Shown piece by piece: positions 33,062-39,950 of a stretch of 39,950 bases of DNA. The translations under genes were made by a program, and so were the position numbers. The stretch is taken from assembly GCA_046705265.1 (NCBI GenBank), contig JBJKQL010000162.1:1-39950 (forward strand), in the 5' to 3' direction. Source of the DNA: JAJYTL01 sp046705265. GTDB taxonomy: Bacteria; Pseudomonadota; Alphaproteobacteria; Ferrovibrionales; Ferrovibrionaceae. Under the pieces are notes generated by a model. It saw only the letters and a program-made list of their open reading frames with translations. It had not been told where the DNA came from and made no database searches. How positions within the stretch are numbered: position 1 is the stretch's first letter; each line of letters begins with the position of its first letter.

Positions 33062-34075
33062 GTGGGTCAGGAGGCGGTCGGGCTCGGATCTTTGACGCGC
33101 GAGAAGGCCTTGGCGGCGGGACCTCTCTTCGAGCCGGAGGCGCCCTCCTATCCCTGTCCGCCGTCTCTATTGTTGTCGGCGAAACGATCGGGACCGGTTT
33201 CCGTGGCGGTCGCCGCGGCCCATGGGGCGCACGTCCTCCAAAGCGTCGCCTGGGCCGAGGCGCTGGGACTCGTTCGGCCGATCCTGGTCGGTGATCCCGG
33301 CCAGATAGGTCTCGCGGCCGAGGCCGTGGGGCTCACGCTCGGCAGCTGTTCCATCGTTCCCGCATCGGACGAGGCGGGCGCGGCCAGAGCCGCGGTCGGC
33401 GTGGTCCAGAGCGGCCGCGCGCAAGCCCTCATGAAGGGCCATCTCCATACCGACGTGCTGATGCGCGCGGTGCTGGATCCCCGTGGCGGTCTCCGTGACC
33501 GGCGCCGGCTGAGTCACGTCTTCGCGATGCTTCGGACCGGCGAGACGGCCCCCTTGTTGATCACGGATGCGGCGCTGAATGTTGCTCCCGACGACGAAAC
33601 CCGCCGTTGTATCGTGCGCCATGCCATCATCGTGGCGCGGGCGCTTGGTCTCACCACGCCGCGCATTGCCTTGCTTTCGGCCACCGAAGAAATCAATCCG
33701 GCAATGCCGTCCTCGGTCGCGGCCGCCGACTTCGCGGTGAGTTTTCAAGCGGAGGCATCGGATTGCGGGGCTCATATCGCTGGCCCGCTTGCACTCGATC
33801 TGGCGCTGTCGCCTACCGCAGCGCGGATCAAGGGGCTTTCCGATCATCCCGTGGCTGGACGTGCCAGCATCCTGGTCGTGCCAAATATCGAAACGGGAAA
33901 CGTGCTGTTCAAGGCGATGGTTCATATGCTGAACGCGACTGCGGCTGGAGTTGTTCTTGGGGCGAAGGTTCCGATCGTGCTTACCTCGCGATCCGATCCC
34001 CCGGAAGCAAGACTTGCCTCGATCGCACTTGCGTGCCTTGTTGCTGACAAGCCGATGGAGGATCGCCGTCGCTGA
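33062..34075 (+). CDS. pta: Phosphate acetyltransferase
   Basis: A 337-residue PTA/PTB-family acyltransferase that transfers the acetyl group of acetyl phosphate to CoA. Seen: VAVAAAHGAHVLQSVAWAEA, a LMKGHLHTDVLMRAVLDP core, and the C-terminal VPNIETGNVLFKAMVHMLNA block typical of short phosphotransacetylases without an N-terminal DRTGG domain. Start GTG at 33062 with GGAGG nine bases upstream. Placed directly after xsc, it converts the Xsc product to acetyl-CoA. A strong terminator follows at 34194-34246. Confidence 0.9.
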   Translation: MGQEAVGLGSLTREKALAAGPLFEPEAPSYPCPPSLLLSAKRSGPVSVAVAAAHGAHVLQSVAWAEALGLVRPILVGDPGQIGLAAEAVGLTLGSCSIVPASDEAGAARAAVGVVQSGRAQALMKGHLHTDVLMRAVLDPRGGLRDRRRLSHVFAMLRTGETAPLLITDAALNVAPDDETRRCIVRHAIIVARALGLTTPRIALLSATEEINPAMPSSVAAADFAVSFQAEASDCGAHIAGPLALDLALSPTAARIKGLSDHPVAGRASILVVPNIETGNVLFKAMVHMLNATAAGVVLGAKVPIVLTSRSDPPEARLASIALACLVADKPMEDRRR

Positions 34076-34193
34076 ACGGGCGCACAGTCAAATACTCCGA
34101 CAAAGCCGCAAAGAAAGGCCAGGAGCCAGCGGGGGAAAATGCGATTTTGCACTCGACAGTATCGTGATGCGTCGTGCAGTTCAAAGGACACGG

Positions 34194-34246
34194 CGGTTGT
34201 CGTTTGCCAGCAAACGTCGACTGCCGGCAAACGGCGACCGCTTTTT
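34194..34246 (+). terminator. Intrinsic terminator after xsc-pta
   Basis: CGGTTGTCGTTTGCCAG (34194-34210) pairs with CCGGCAAACGGCGACCG (34224-34240): 16 of 17 positions pair (two G-T, one mismatch), with a 13-nt loop, followed by CTTTTT. It isolates xsc-pta from the acyl-CoA-synthetase genes, which then need their own promoter between 34246 and 34311. Confidence 0.85.
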
Positions 34247-34310
34247 CGCATCTGCCTGGATTGACGAAGCGGAAAGTTGTGCGTGACCCAATGTTTCGAT
34301 GGGGCGGTTT

Positions 34311-35438
34311 ATGATCTTGAATGAGTATGCGGCAAAGACGAAAGTTCTGAAGCCGGCAGGAATTCGTTTGTTGGACGGAGTCTTATGTCGGACCTCTGAA
34401 GAAGTCGCTACGGTAGTAGGTCGGCTCGGGCGCACAGTCGTTAAGGCACAGGTGCCGACAGGAAAACGTGGGAAGGCCGGCGGCATACGCGTGGTCGCGA
34501 CCGCTGAAGAGGCGCGGCGCGCGGCGGATGAAATTCTCCACATGGCCATCGGTGGCCATGCGGTGTCCTCGATCCTTGTAGAGCAAGCCGCGTCCATTAC
34601 GCGCGAATTCTATGCCGCAGTGCTGCATGAGCCGCGCGAGCGCGCCTCGCTCGTGCTTTTTGCCGCCGAGGGTGGCATGGACATCGAGGAAATTGCAGCC
34701 TTGAGGCCGGACGCGCTCCGCCGGCACGTCGTCCGACAGCCGGGCGCGTTCGACCAAAACATTGCACGAGAGATGCTCCACGAGCTTGACCTCGGCGAGG
34801 CCGAGGCGAGGGTCGCCGATGTTCTGGTGAAGCTTTATCGGCGCTATCGCGAAACCGACGCCGAACTCATCGAGATCAATCCGCTTGCGCTTCTCGCCGA
34901 TGGCGCGGTGGTTGCCCTGGATTGCAAGTTCATTCTCGATGACGCAGCTGCCTACCGACAATCAGACCTTGCGGCGGTGGCCGCGCCCGAGCAGCGGACG
35001 GATCTTGAGGCACGCGGCGCCGCCGCCGACCTCAAGTTCATCGAACTCGAAGGTTCCATTGGCATTCTGGCGAATGGCGCCGGCCTGACCATGACCACAA
35101 TGGATGTGGTGAAGCATTACAACGGCGGGCCGGCCAATTTCCTCGAGATCGGCGGCGAAGCCTATACCCGGGCGGAGATCGCGCTTAGTCTCGTGCTCGC
35201 TAACCCTAAGGTCAAAAGCCTAGTGGTGAACTTCTGCGGGGCCTTCGCCCGTACCGATGTGATGGCGAAGGGGGTCGTCGAGGCCTGGAAGAAGTTGAAA
35301 CCAGCTGTCCCGGTGTTCTTTTCGGTTCACGGCACGGGTGAGGACGAAGCGGTAGCATTGATCCGCCAGGAGCTCGGTGCCGAACCGTTCGATTTCATGG
35401 AAGACGCCGTGCAGGCGGCGATCGGAGCGTCGCGATGA
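34311..35438 (+). CDS. ATP-grasp acyl-CoA synthetase beta subunit (SucC-like)
   Basis: A 375-residue ADP-forming-type CoA ligase beta chain. Seen: MILNEYAAKTKVLKPAGIRL (as in SucC starts), the ATP-grasp region (TVVKAQVPTGKRGKAGGIRV), ELIEINPLALLADG and the C-terminal CoA-ligase domain (GSIGILANGAGLTMTTMD, NGGPANFLEIGGEA). It is clearly diverged from housekeeping SucC. It pairs with the alpha chain through an ATGA-type 4-bp overlap. Substrate unknown. Given neighbours xsc, pta and a carboxylate transporter, activation of sulfoacetate or another small carboxylate is plausible; an ADP-forming sulfoacetate-CoA ligase of this fold is, as I recall, known from Bilophila. Start 34311 was chosen by family alignment over 34299. 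Confidence 0.83.
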   Translation: MILNEYAAKTKVLKPAGIRLLDGVLCRTSEEVATVVGRLGRTVVKAQVPTGKRGKAGGIRVVATAEEARRAADEILHMAIGGHAVSSILVEQAASITREFYAAVLHEPRERASLVLFAAEGGMDIEEIAALRPDALRRHVVRQPGAFDQNIAREMLHELDLGEAEARVADVLVKLYRRYRETDAELIEINPLALLADGAVVALDCKFILDDAAAYRQSDLAAVAAPEQRTDLEARGAAADLKFIELEGSIGILANGAGLTMTTMDVVKHYNGGPANFLEIGGEAYTRAEIALSLVLANPKVKSLVVNFCGAFARTDVMAKGVVEAWKKLKPAVPVFFSVHGTGEDEAVALIRQELGAEPFDFMEDAVQAAIGASR

Positions 35439-36337
35439 CCGACTTTCCCATCATGCGCGCGAAGGATCGCGTCCTCGTTCAGGGCATGACCGGAACGCAG
35501 GGAACGTTTTGGACCGAAAAGATGGTCGACGTCGGCACCCAGGTCGTCGGCGGGGTCAATCCAAAGCGTGCAGGTGCCACCCATCTTGGCCTGCCTGTCT
35601 TTGGCTCGGTTCATGAGGCGAAGACCAAAGTGGCCTTTGATATCGCAGTCATGTTCATTCCGCCCGCGCTTGCGCGCTCTGCGGCGCTCGATGCGATCGA
35701 GGCAGGGATCAGCGGTCTCGTCATTCTCACCGAGCACATTCCCTCGCATGACGTGCTTGACATTCTTGGCGAGGCTGCCGCGCGCGGGACGCGCGTCGTC
35801 GGGCCGAACACGGCGGGGTTGGTGACGCCGGGCGAAGCCTTCGTCGGCATCATGCCTGGACATAACGCCAATATTTTCCGGCCCGGGCGAGTCGGGGTTA
35901 TCTCCCGAAGCGGCAGCCTCGGGACACTGATCTGTCTCAATCTTACGCGGGCAGGCTTTGGACAGTCTGCCTTCATCGGCATCGGCGGCGATCCGATGAT
36001 CGGCACCAATACAGAGGAGGCGCTCCGCGCCCTGGATGCGGATGAGCGGACGGAAGCTGTCGTTCTGGTGGGCGAGATCGGCGGGGCAATGGAGGAGGCG
36101 GCGGCCGCCTATGCCGCCGGGATGCGGAAGCCGGTGGTCTCGTTTATCGCCGGCCGTTCCGCCCCGGAGGGTAAGCGTATGGGCCATGCCGGCGCGATCG
36201 TGTCCGGCAACGCCGGAAATTACACCAGCAAGCGGGCCGCGCTTGAGCGGGCCGGCGTCACCGTTGCCGACACGCCACGGGGAATTGTCGATGCCCTAAA
36301 GGCTCGGGCAAAGCACCTTGAAATGAAGAGAGCGTGA
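35435..36337 (+). CDS. Acyl-CoA synthetase alpha subunit (SucD-like)
   Basis: A 300-residue CoA-binding and phosphohistidine subunit. Seen: the Rossmann CoA domain (RVLVQGMTGTQGTFWTEKMV, then GVNPKRAGATHLGLPVFGSV), RVVGPNTAGLVTPGE, GVISRSGSLGTLICLN, GIGGDPMIGTNTEEAL, and the phosphorylated histidine in RMGHAGAIVSG. All key SucD motifs are kept, so the enzyme is probably active. It forms a heterodimer with the preceding subunit. It is followed after a 154-bp spacer by the TctC-like binding protein gene. Confidence 0.87.
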   Translation: MTDFPIMRAKDRVLVQGMTGTQGTFWTEKMVDVGTQVVGGVNPKRAGATHLGLPVFGSVHEAKTKVAFDIAVMFIPPALARSAALDAIEAGISGLVILTEHIPSHDVLDILGEAAARGTRVVGPNTAGLVTPGEAFVGIMPGHNANIFRPGRVGVISRSGSLGTLICLNLTRAGFGQSAFIGIGGDPMIGTNTEEALRALDADERTEAVVLVGEIGGAMEEAAAAYAAGMRKPVVSFIAGRSAPEGKRMGHAGAIVSGNAGNYTSKRAALERAGVTVADTPRGIVDALKARAKHLEMKRA

Positions 36338-36491
36338 GTGGGGACCGCCATCGCCATGAATGACGGGAGCAAATCGCGACAATCCCATTTAAAGCAAACA
36401 AATGACAAGGAGCGATCAATGACGCAGATTTAGAGGATAAGCGCAACTCTAGAGAAAAAGAATCCAACCGAAAAGATGCGGAGGAAACCCC

Positions 36492-37493
36492 ATGCAAATA
36501 CCACAGATGTCGCGGAGCAAGTGGCGCTCCTTGTTGGTTGCTGGTACTGTCGTTGCCATTGGCGTTGCCGCCTTTGCCGGGCGGGCGCTGGCAGGGGATG
36601 CCTATCCCACCAAGCCGATTCAAATCTCCGTTGAATATCCTCCAGGTGGGGCGACTGATTTGCAGGCGCGCATCGTGCTCTCGCTCGCGAAGAAGTATGT
36701 CGGGGAGCCGATCTATGTGGTGAATCACCCCGGCGCTGGCGGGCAGGTTGGATGGACTCAATTCGTTACGACTGCGCCGCACGACGGCTATACGCTTGCC
36801 GCCTACAACATTCCATCATTTCTTGCGCAGCATTATGTGTATAATACTAAATACAACATCCACAACGTCATTCCCGTCGCGAATTGGGGTGCTGATCCGG
36901 CAACCTTGATTGTGCCGAAAAACAGCCCGTTCAAAACTGCCAAACAGCTGGTTGCTTACGCGAGGGCGCATCCCGGGAAATTGACATTCTCCGGTGCCGG
37001 TAAATACACGCAGCACCAACTCGCTCTGATCCAGTTCGAACAATCTGCCCACTTCAAGGCCACATACGTTCCCTATGCCGGGGGTGTGCCGGCGTTGCGT
37101 GCCGTGATTGCCGGCGAAGTCAGCGCGGGCTTCAACAATCTCTCCGACGCGACACGTAACCGCGCCAATCTCAGAATCCTGGCAATTGCTTTCCATAAAC
37201 GAGACAGCTTCCTGCCCAACGTGCCGACGCTCACGGAACTCGGCTACCCGGTCAGCGACGCGGCGAGCGTCAATTTCCGCGGCGTCATGGCTCCCGCGGG
37301 AACGCCACCTGCGGTCATCAAGAAACTGTCTGAGGCATTGGTCAAGATGTGGAACGATCCCAAGGTCCGGGCGAAAATGAAGACCGCAGACAGCCCGATG
37401 TACGTGCTGGACCACCAGCAGACGGTGAAGCTCTGGAAGCGGGCCGATAAGAAAGTGCATGGGCTGCTAATGGCTCTAAAGGTCGTTAAGTGA
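36492..37493 (+). CDS. tctC: TctC-type solute-binding protein of a tripartite tricarboxylate transporter
   Basis: A 333-residue exported binding protein (Bug/TctC). The signal peptide (about 1-34: RSKWRSLLVAGTVVAIGVAA, cleavage after RALA) is followed by the family opening AYPTKPIQISVEYPPGGATD, then NHPGAGGQVGW, FSGAGKYTQHQLALIQFEQ, VPYAGGVPALRAVIAGEV and RILAIAFHKRDSFLPNVPTL. These bind small carboxylates in the periplasm. The ATG at 36492 follows GGAGGAAA. It stands before the permease gene, separated by a spacer with a 13-bp stem-loop, an arrangement that can raise the amount of binding protein over permease. Confidence 0.9.
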   Translation: MQIPQMSRSKWRSLLVAGTVVAIGVAAFAGRALAGDAYPTKPIQISVEYPPGGATDLQARIVLSLAKKYVGEPIYVVNHPGAGGQVGWTQFVTTAPHDGYTLAAYNIPSFLAQHYVYNTKYNIHNVIPVANWGADPATLIVPKNSPFKTAKQLVAYARAHPGKLTFSGAGKYTQHQLALIQFEQSAHFKATYVPYAGGVPALRAVIAGEVSAGFNNLSDATRNRANLRILAIAFHKRDSFLPNVPTLTELGYPVSDAASVNFRGVMAPAGTPPAVIKKLSEALVKMWNDPKVRAKMKTADSPMYVLDHQQTVKLWKRADKKVHGLLMALKVVK

Positions 37494-37567
37494 GGAAGCG
37501 GACGTTAGACGGACGTATTCCGAAACACGCCTCGGCAAACTCGCTTCGTTAGGAGGAAGAAGAAGAA

Positions 37568-37614
37568 TGCCGGCCCCCTGGCGCGGAGAGACGCGCGACC
37601 TCAGGGGGCCGGCA
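37568..37614 (+). promoter_or_regulatory. Long stem-loop between tctC and tctAB
   Basis: TGCCGGCCCCCTG (37568-37580) pairs perfectly with CAGGGGGCCGGCA (37602-37614), with an inner GCGC pairing. There is no T-run, so it is more likely an mRNA-stabilising or partial-attenuation structure than a full terminator. Confidence 0.7.
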
Positions 37615-37747
37615 ACGTCGGCGGCGAGTGGGACCGACTAGAGATAACATGGTTTGGCGTCAGGCCGACGGTGCCGGAGACGAGTTCATGCGCCAAACAT
37701 CGGGGCAGCGACGGGCCTGGGGCTGAGAAAATAAATACGGGGTAGGC

Positions 37748-39778
37748 ATGCATCAGTTTCTGGTAGCGCTTCCCGAAGCTCTTTCGGGCGCCAATCTTCT
37801 ATACGTTCTGGGCGGCAGCCTATACGGCCTCATCATGGGCGCCCTCGCCGGCATATCGCCCGGACTGGCCGTCGTTCTGTTGCTTGTCTTCACCATGTAT
37901 ATGAGTTCAACGGCCGCGCTCATCCTGCTTGGCTCGGTCTATTTTTCCGCCGTCGCAGGGGGATCCATATCGGCGATCCTGATCAATATTCCTGGTGCGC
38001 CGGCTTCGATTGCGACGATGCTCGACGGCTACCCGATGAAGCAGAAGGGACTTGCACACAAGGCGATCTATCTCGCGTTTTCGTCGTCGATGATCGGAGG
38101 CCTCGTCGGCATGGCGATTCTGCTGTTTTTTGGACCGCCATTCGCGGCGTTTTCCCTCCGGTTCGGGCCGGCGGAAGTCTTTCTCGTCATCATGTGGGCG
38201 CTGGTCGTGGTCGCGCTGGCAGGCGGTGGGTCGTTTCTCAAGGGATTGATTGGGATTGGCTTTGGCCTCTTTGTGTCGAGCATTGGCATCGCGCCCGTTA
38301 CCGCAACTGAGCGTTTTGTCATTTCACCCGTGCTGCTCGGAGGCGTCAACGTCATCGTGGCATTGGTCGGGGTGTTTTCAATTCCCGAAGTGCTGAAACT
38401 TCTGTCCAGGCCGTCCACCGCGAAAGAAATGTGGGAAATGCAGCCGGTTGAGGGTAGTGCCCTGCGCGAGGCACTACATTCAATCGTCGAGGCGGCGAGT
38501 TATTTCCGTACACAGGTGATCAGCAATATCGTCGGCGTTATTATTGGCCTAATCCCTGGTACCGGTGCCCAGGTTGCTGCGCCGCTCGCCTACGAACTCT
38601 CGCGCCGGTTTTCTCCGAACCAGAAAAACTTCGGCACCGGAATCTCCGAAGGCGTGGTGGCGCCCGAAACAGCCAATAATGCGACGGTGGGTCCGGCGCT
38701 CGTGCCACTCCTGACAATGGGCATTCCTGGCAGCCCCACGGCCGCGGCGATGATGGGGGTCCTGCTGATCCATGGCATCGTTCCCGGACCGCGCGTCTAC
38801 ACACAGTACGCGGATGTCGTGTACACCTTTATCGCTGGATTATTGCTCGCCGTGTTCGCTACTTGGGCCTTGGGGATCGTGCTCGCGCGTCCGGTGGCGA
38901 AGCTAATCACGTCCTTGCCGGATCATTACCTCGGCATCGGTGTTCTGCTTTTATCCGTATTTGGGTCGTACACGCTCCGCAACAGCCTTGACGATGTGGT
39001 CATCATGTTCGTACTGGGCGTTGCGGTGTTCTTTTTGCGCGAGGTAGAGATACGGCCGATCACTGTCATCCTCGGACTCATTCTCGGAAAAATTTGCGAG
39101 CGCAATTTTCTCGAGGCGTTGACGATTTCGAGCGCCGGCTCGGGGTTGACCCACTACTTTTTGGTCGAACGGCCCATAGCAGCCGGGCTTGTCGCTTTGC
39201 TGGCGGTCACGATTATCGTAGGCGCGTACCACGAGTTTCGCCGTTTCAAACGCGCGGCAAGCGCGCGTGAACAAGCGCCGACGGATCTGGCCACGGACGC
39301 CCTCGTCGGTGCTGGCGCCATGCTGTTCGCCGTTGCGATCCTGTTGTTTTCCGATCTCAGGTCATTGCATGACGCGGCGGTCTTCCCGACAATCTACCTC
39401 AGCGTTATGGCGGTAGGAGGGCTGTTCCTGACCGTCGGCAGCATTCTGGATATGCGCTCGATGGCGGTTGACGGCCATCGTTTCTTCGATCTTGGTCTCA
39501 AAGCGAATATGTTCCGCAGCGCTGTGCCGTTCCTCATTGTCGCGTGCGCCATATTCCTCTATGTCGTCTACGTTGGGCGCGGATTCCTGCTCATCTCATT
39601 CGTGGTTGCGGTGCTGTTGCCCTTTGTAGCGCAGCCGAAAGGAAATTTCTGGCGCACCCTGCGGAGGAACGCCCTTACCGCATTCTGTATTGTTGCGGCA
39701 ATTGCCGCCGCGTCAGTGGTATTGCAGATCACGCTGCCGTTAAGCGCTCCCATGGCAGCGATCATGAACTACTTCTAG
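37748..39778 (+). CDS. Fused TctA-TctB permease of the tripartite tricarboxylate transporter
   Basis: A 676-residue membrane protein. Residues 1 to about 497 are the large TctA subunit with about 12 hydrophobic segments and its hallmark glycine/proline motifs (GALAGISPGLAVVLLLVFTM, NIPGAPASIATMLDGYPM, GLIPGTGAQVAAPLAYELS, VPLLTMGIPGSPTAAAMMG). After a charged linker (about 497-515, FRRFKRAASAREQAP) the rest (515-676) has four hydrophobic segments like the small TctB subunit. Both membrane parts are thus in one chain. With TctC it imports a carboxylate using an ion gradient. The cargo is unknown; sulfoacetate or another small sulfonated acid would fit xsc upstream. Confidence 0.88.
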   Translation: MHQFLVALPEALSGANLLYVLGGSLYGLIMGALAGISPGLAVVLLLVFTMYMSSTAALILLGSVYFSAVAGGSISAILINIPGAPASIATMLDGYPMKQKGLAHKAIYLAFSSSMIGGLVGMAILLFFGPPFAAFSLRFGPAEVFLVIMWALVVVALAGGGSFLKGLIGIGFGLFVSSIGIAPVTATERFVISPVLLGGVNVIVALVGVFSIPEVLKLLSRPSTAKEMWEMQPVEGSALREALHSIVEAASYFRTQVISNIVGVIIGLIPGTGAQVAAPLAYELSRRFSPNQKNFGTGISEGVVAPETANNATVGPALVPLLTMGIPGSPTAAAMMGVLLIHGIVPGPRVYTQYADVVYTFIAGLLLAVFATWALGIVLARPVAKLITSLPDHYLGIGVLLLSVFGSYTLRNSLDDVVIMFVLGVAVFFLREVEIRPITVILGLILGKICERNFLEALTISSAGSGLTHYFLVERPIAAGLVALLAVTIIVGAYHEFRRFKRAASAREQAPTDLATDALVGAGAMLFAVAILLFSDLRSLHDAAVFPTIYLSVMAVGGLFLTVGSILDMRSMAVDGHRFFDLGLKANMFRSAVPFLIVACAIFLYVVYVGRGFLLISFVVAVLLPFVAQPKGNFWRTLRRNALTAFCIVAAIAAASVVLQITLPLSAPMAAIMNYF

Positions 39779-39840
39779 CGGCTTGCATTCAGCCTGGCCC
39801 GACTTCTTGATCAATATGCACAACCACGGCTGTCCCAACG

Positions 39841-39950
39841 TTATTCGAACAAAATCAGCTGGTTGGCGGACTGAGTGCTTTCCGGCGCCTCGACGGTTCG
39901 CGAAAGCAGCGTATCGAGCGGGGTTTTCTCGAATTGGTTCAGGCTCAGAA
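39841..39950 (-). CDS. C-terminal end of an unidentified protein (partial, runs off the window)
   Basis: On the minus strand, 35 codons to a TAA at 39843-39841 read FEKTPLDTLLSRTVEAPEST and end NQLILFE. The composition is that of a real protein (no bias, good helix spacing). The 5' end is outside the window and the family is not recognisable. It is convergent with the transporter gene and so not part of that operon. Confidence 0.5.
   Translation of the reverse strand, partial: LSLNQFEKTPLDTLLSRTVEAPESTQSANQLILFE

Noticed and set aside
1..39950. CRISPR array or riboswitch
   Set aside because: No regularly spaced direct repeats with unique spacers and no recognisable riboswitch core were seen; the four island repeats are unevenly spaced and one is inverted.

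Overview
This is a GC-rich stretch of a bacterial chromosome. Gene content points to an alphaproteobacterium: a tripartite tricarboxylate transporter, a BKACE/DUF849 enzyme, a CoxL-like molybdoenzyme, paired GMC dehydrogenases and an Xsc of the type I associate with that class. A genus cannot be named from the sequence. The window falls into a mobile left quarter (1-9729) and a catabolic right part (about 9730-39950), the latter interrupted by one IS3-family element.

Left part: an integrated element whose right border is a 50-nt copy of the 3' half of a tRNA-Arg(CCU) at 9680-9729, with a tyrosine integrase beside it. Moving leftwards on the minus strand come a RelE/HigB-type toxin with its antitoxin behind a palindromic operator, a hypothetical gene with its own terminator, an AlpA-like HTH protein, and a winged-helix replication-initiator-like gene with four 18-bp iteron-like repeats inside its reading frame. 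Next are a small gene split by an IS701-family element, a DUF3800 gene, and an exported-protein gene split by an IS5-family element. Both insertion sequences are flanked by CTAG duplications, and removing each restores one uninterrupted reading frame. The left end of the element is outside the window.

Middle part (10382-22223): a gene-free stretch with four minus-strand terminator-like hairpins. After it come a GMC oxidoreductase divergent from an enoyl-CoA hydratase / VOC-domain / second (frameshifted) enoyl-CoA hydratase set, a YkoP-like gene, the IS3 element, a PcaB-type lyase, a small membrane protein, an antibiotic-biosynthesis-monooxygenase domain protein, and an orphan CoxL-type molybdenum hydroxylase large subunit.

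Right part: two catabolic modules. Module A (22340-28327) is a three-piece biotin-dependent carboxylase (BCCP, biotin carboxylase, 5S-type keto-acid carboxyltransferase) followed by a beta-keto acid cleavage enzyme and two short-chain dehydrogenases. Module B (28314-39778) is a GMC dehydrogenase divergent from an IclR regulator, then sulfoacetaldehyde acetyltransferase (xsc) and phosphotransacetylase (pta), a strong terminator, a succinyl-CoA-synthetase-like pair, and a TctC binding protein with a fused TctA-TctB permease. Module B reads as an organosulfonate (isethionate or sulfoacetate type) utilisation locus: uptake, conversion to sulfoacetaldehyde, desulfonation to acetyl phosphate plus sulfite, then acetyl-CoA. 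The exact substrate, and the pairing of Xsc with a tricarboxylate-type transporter and an ADP-forming-type CoA ligase, are the most interesting open points.
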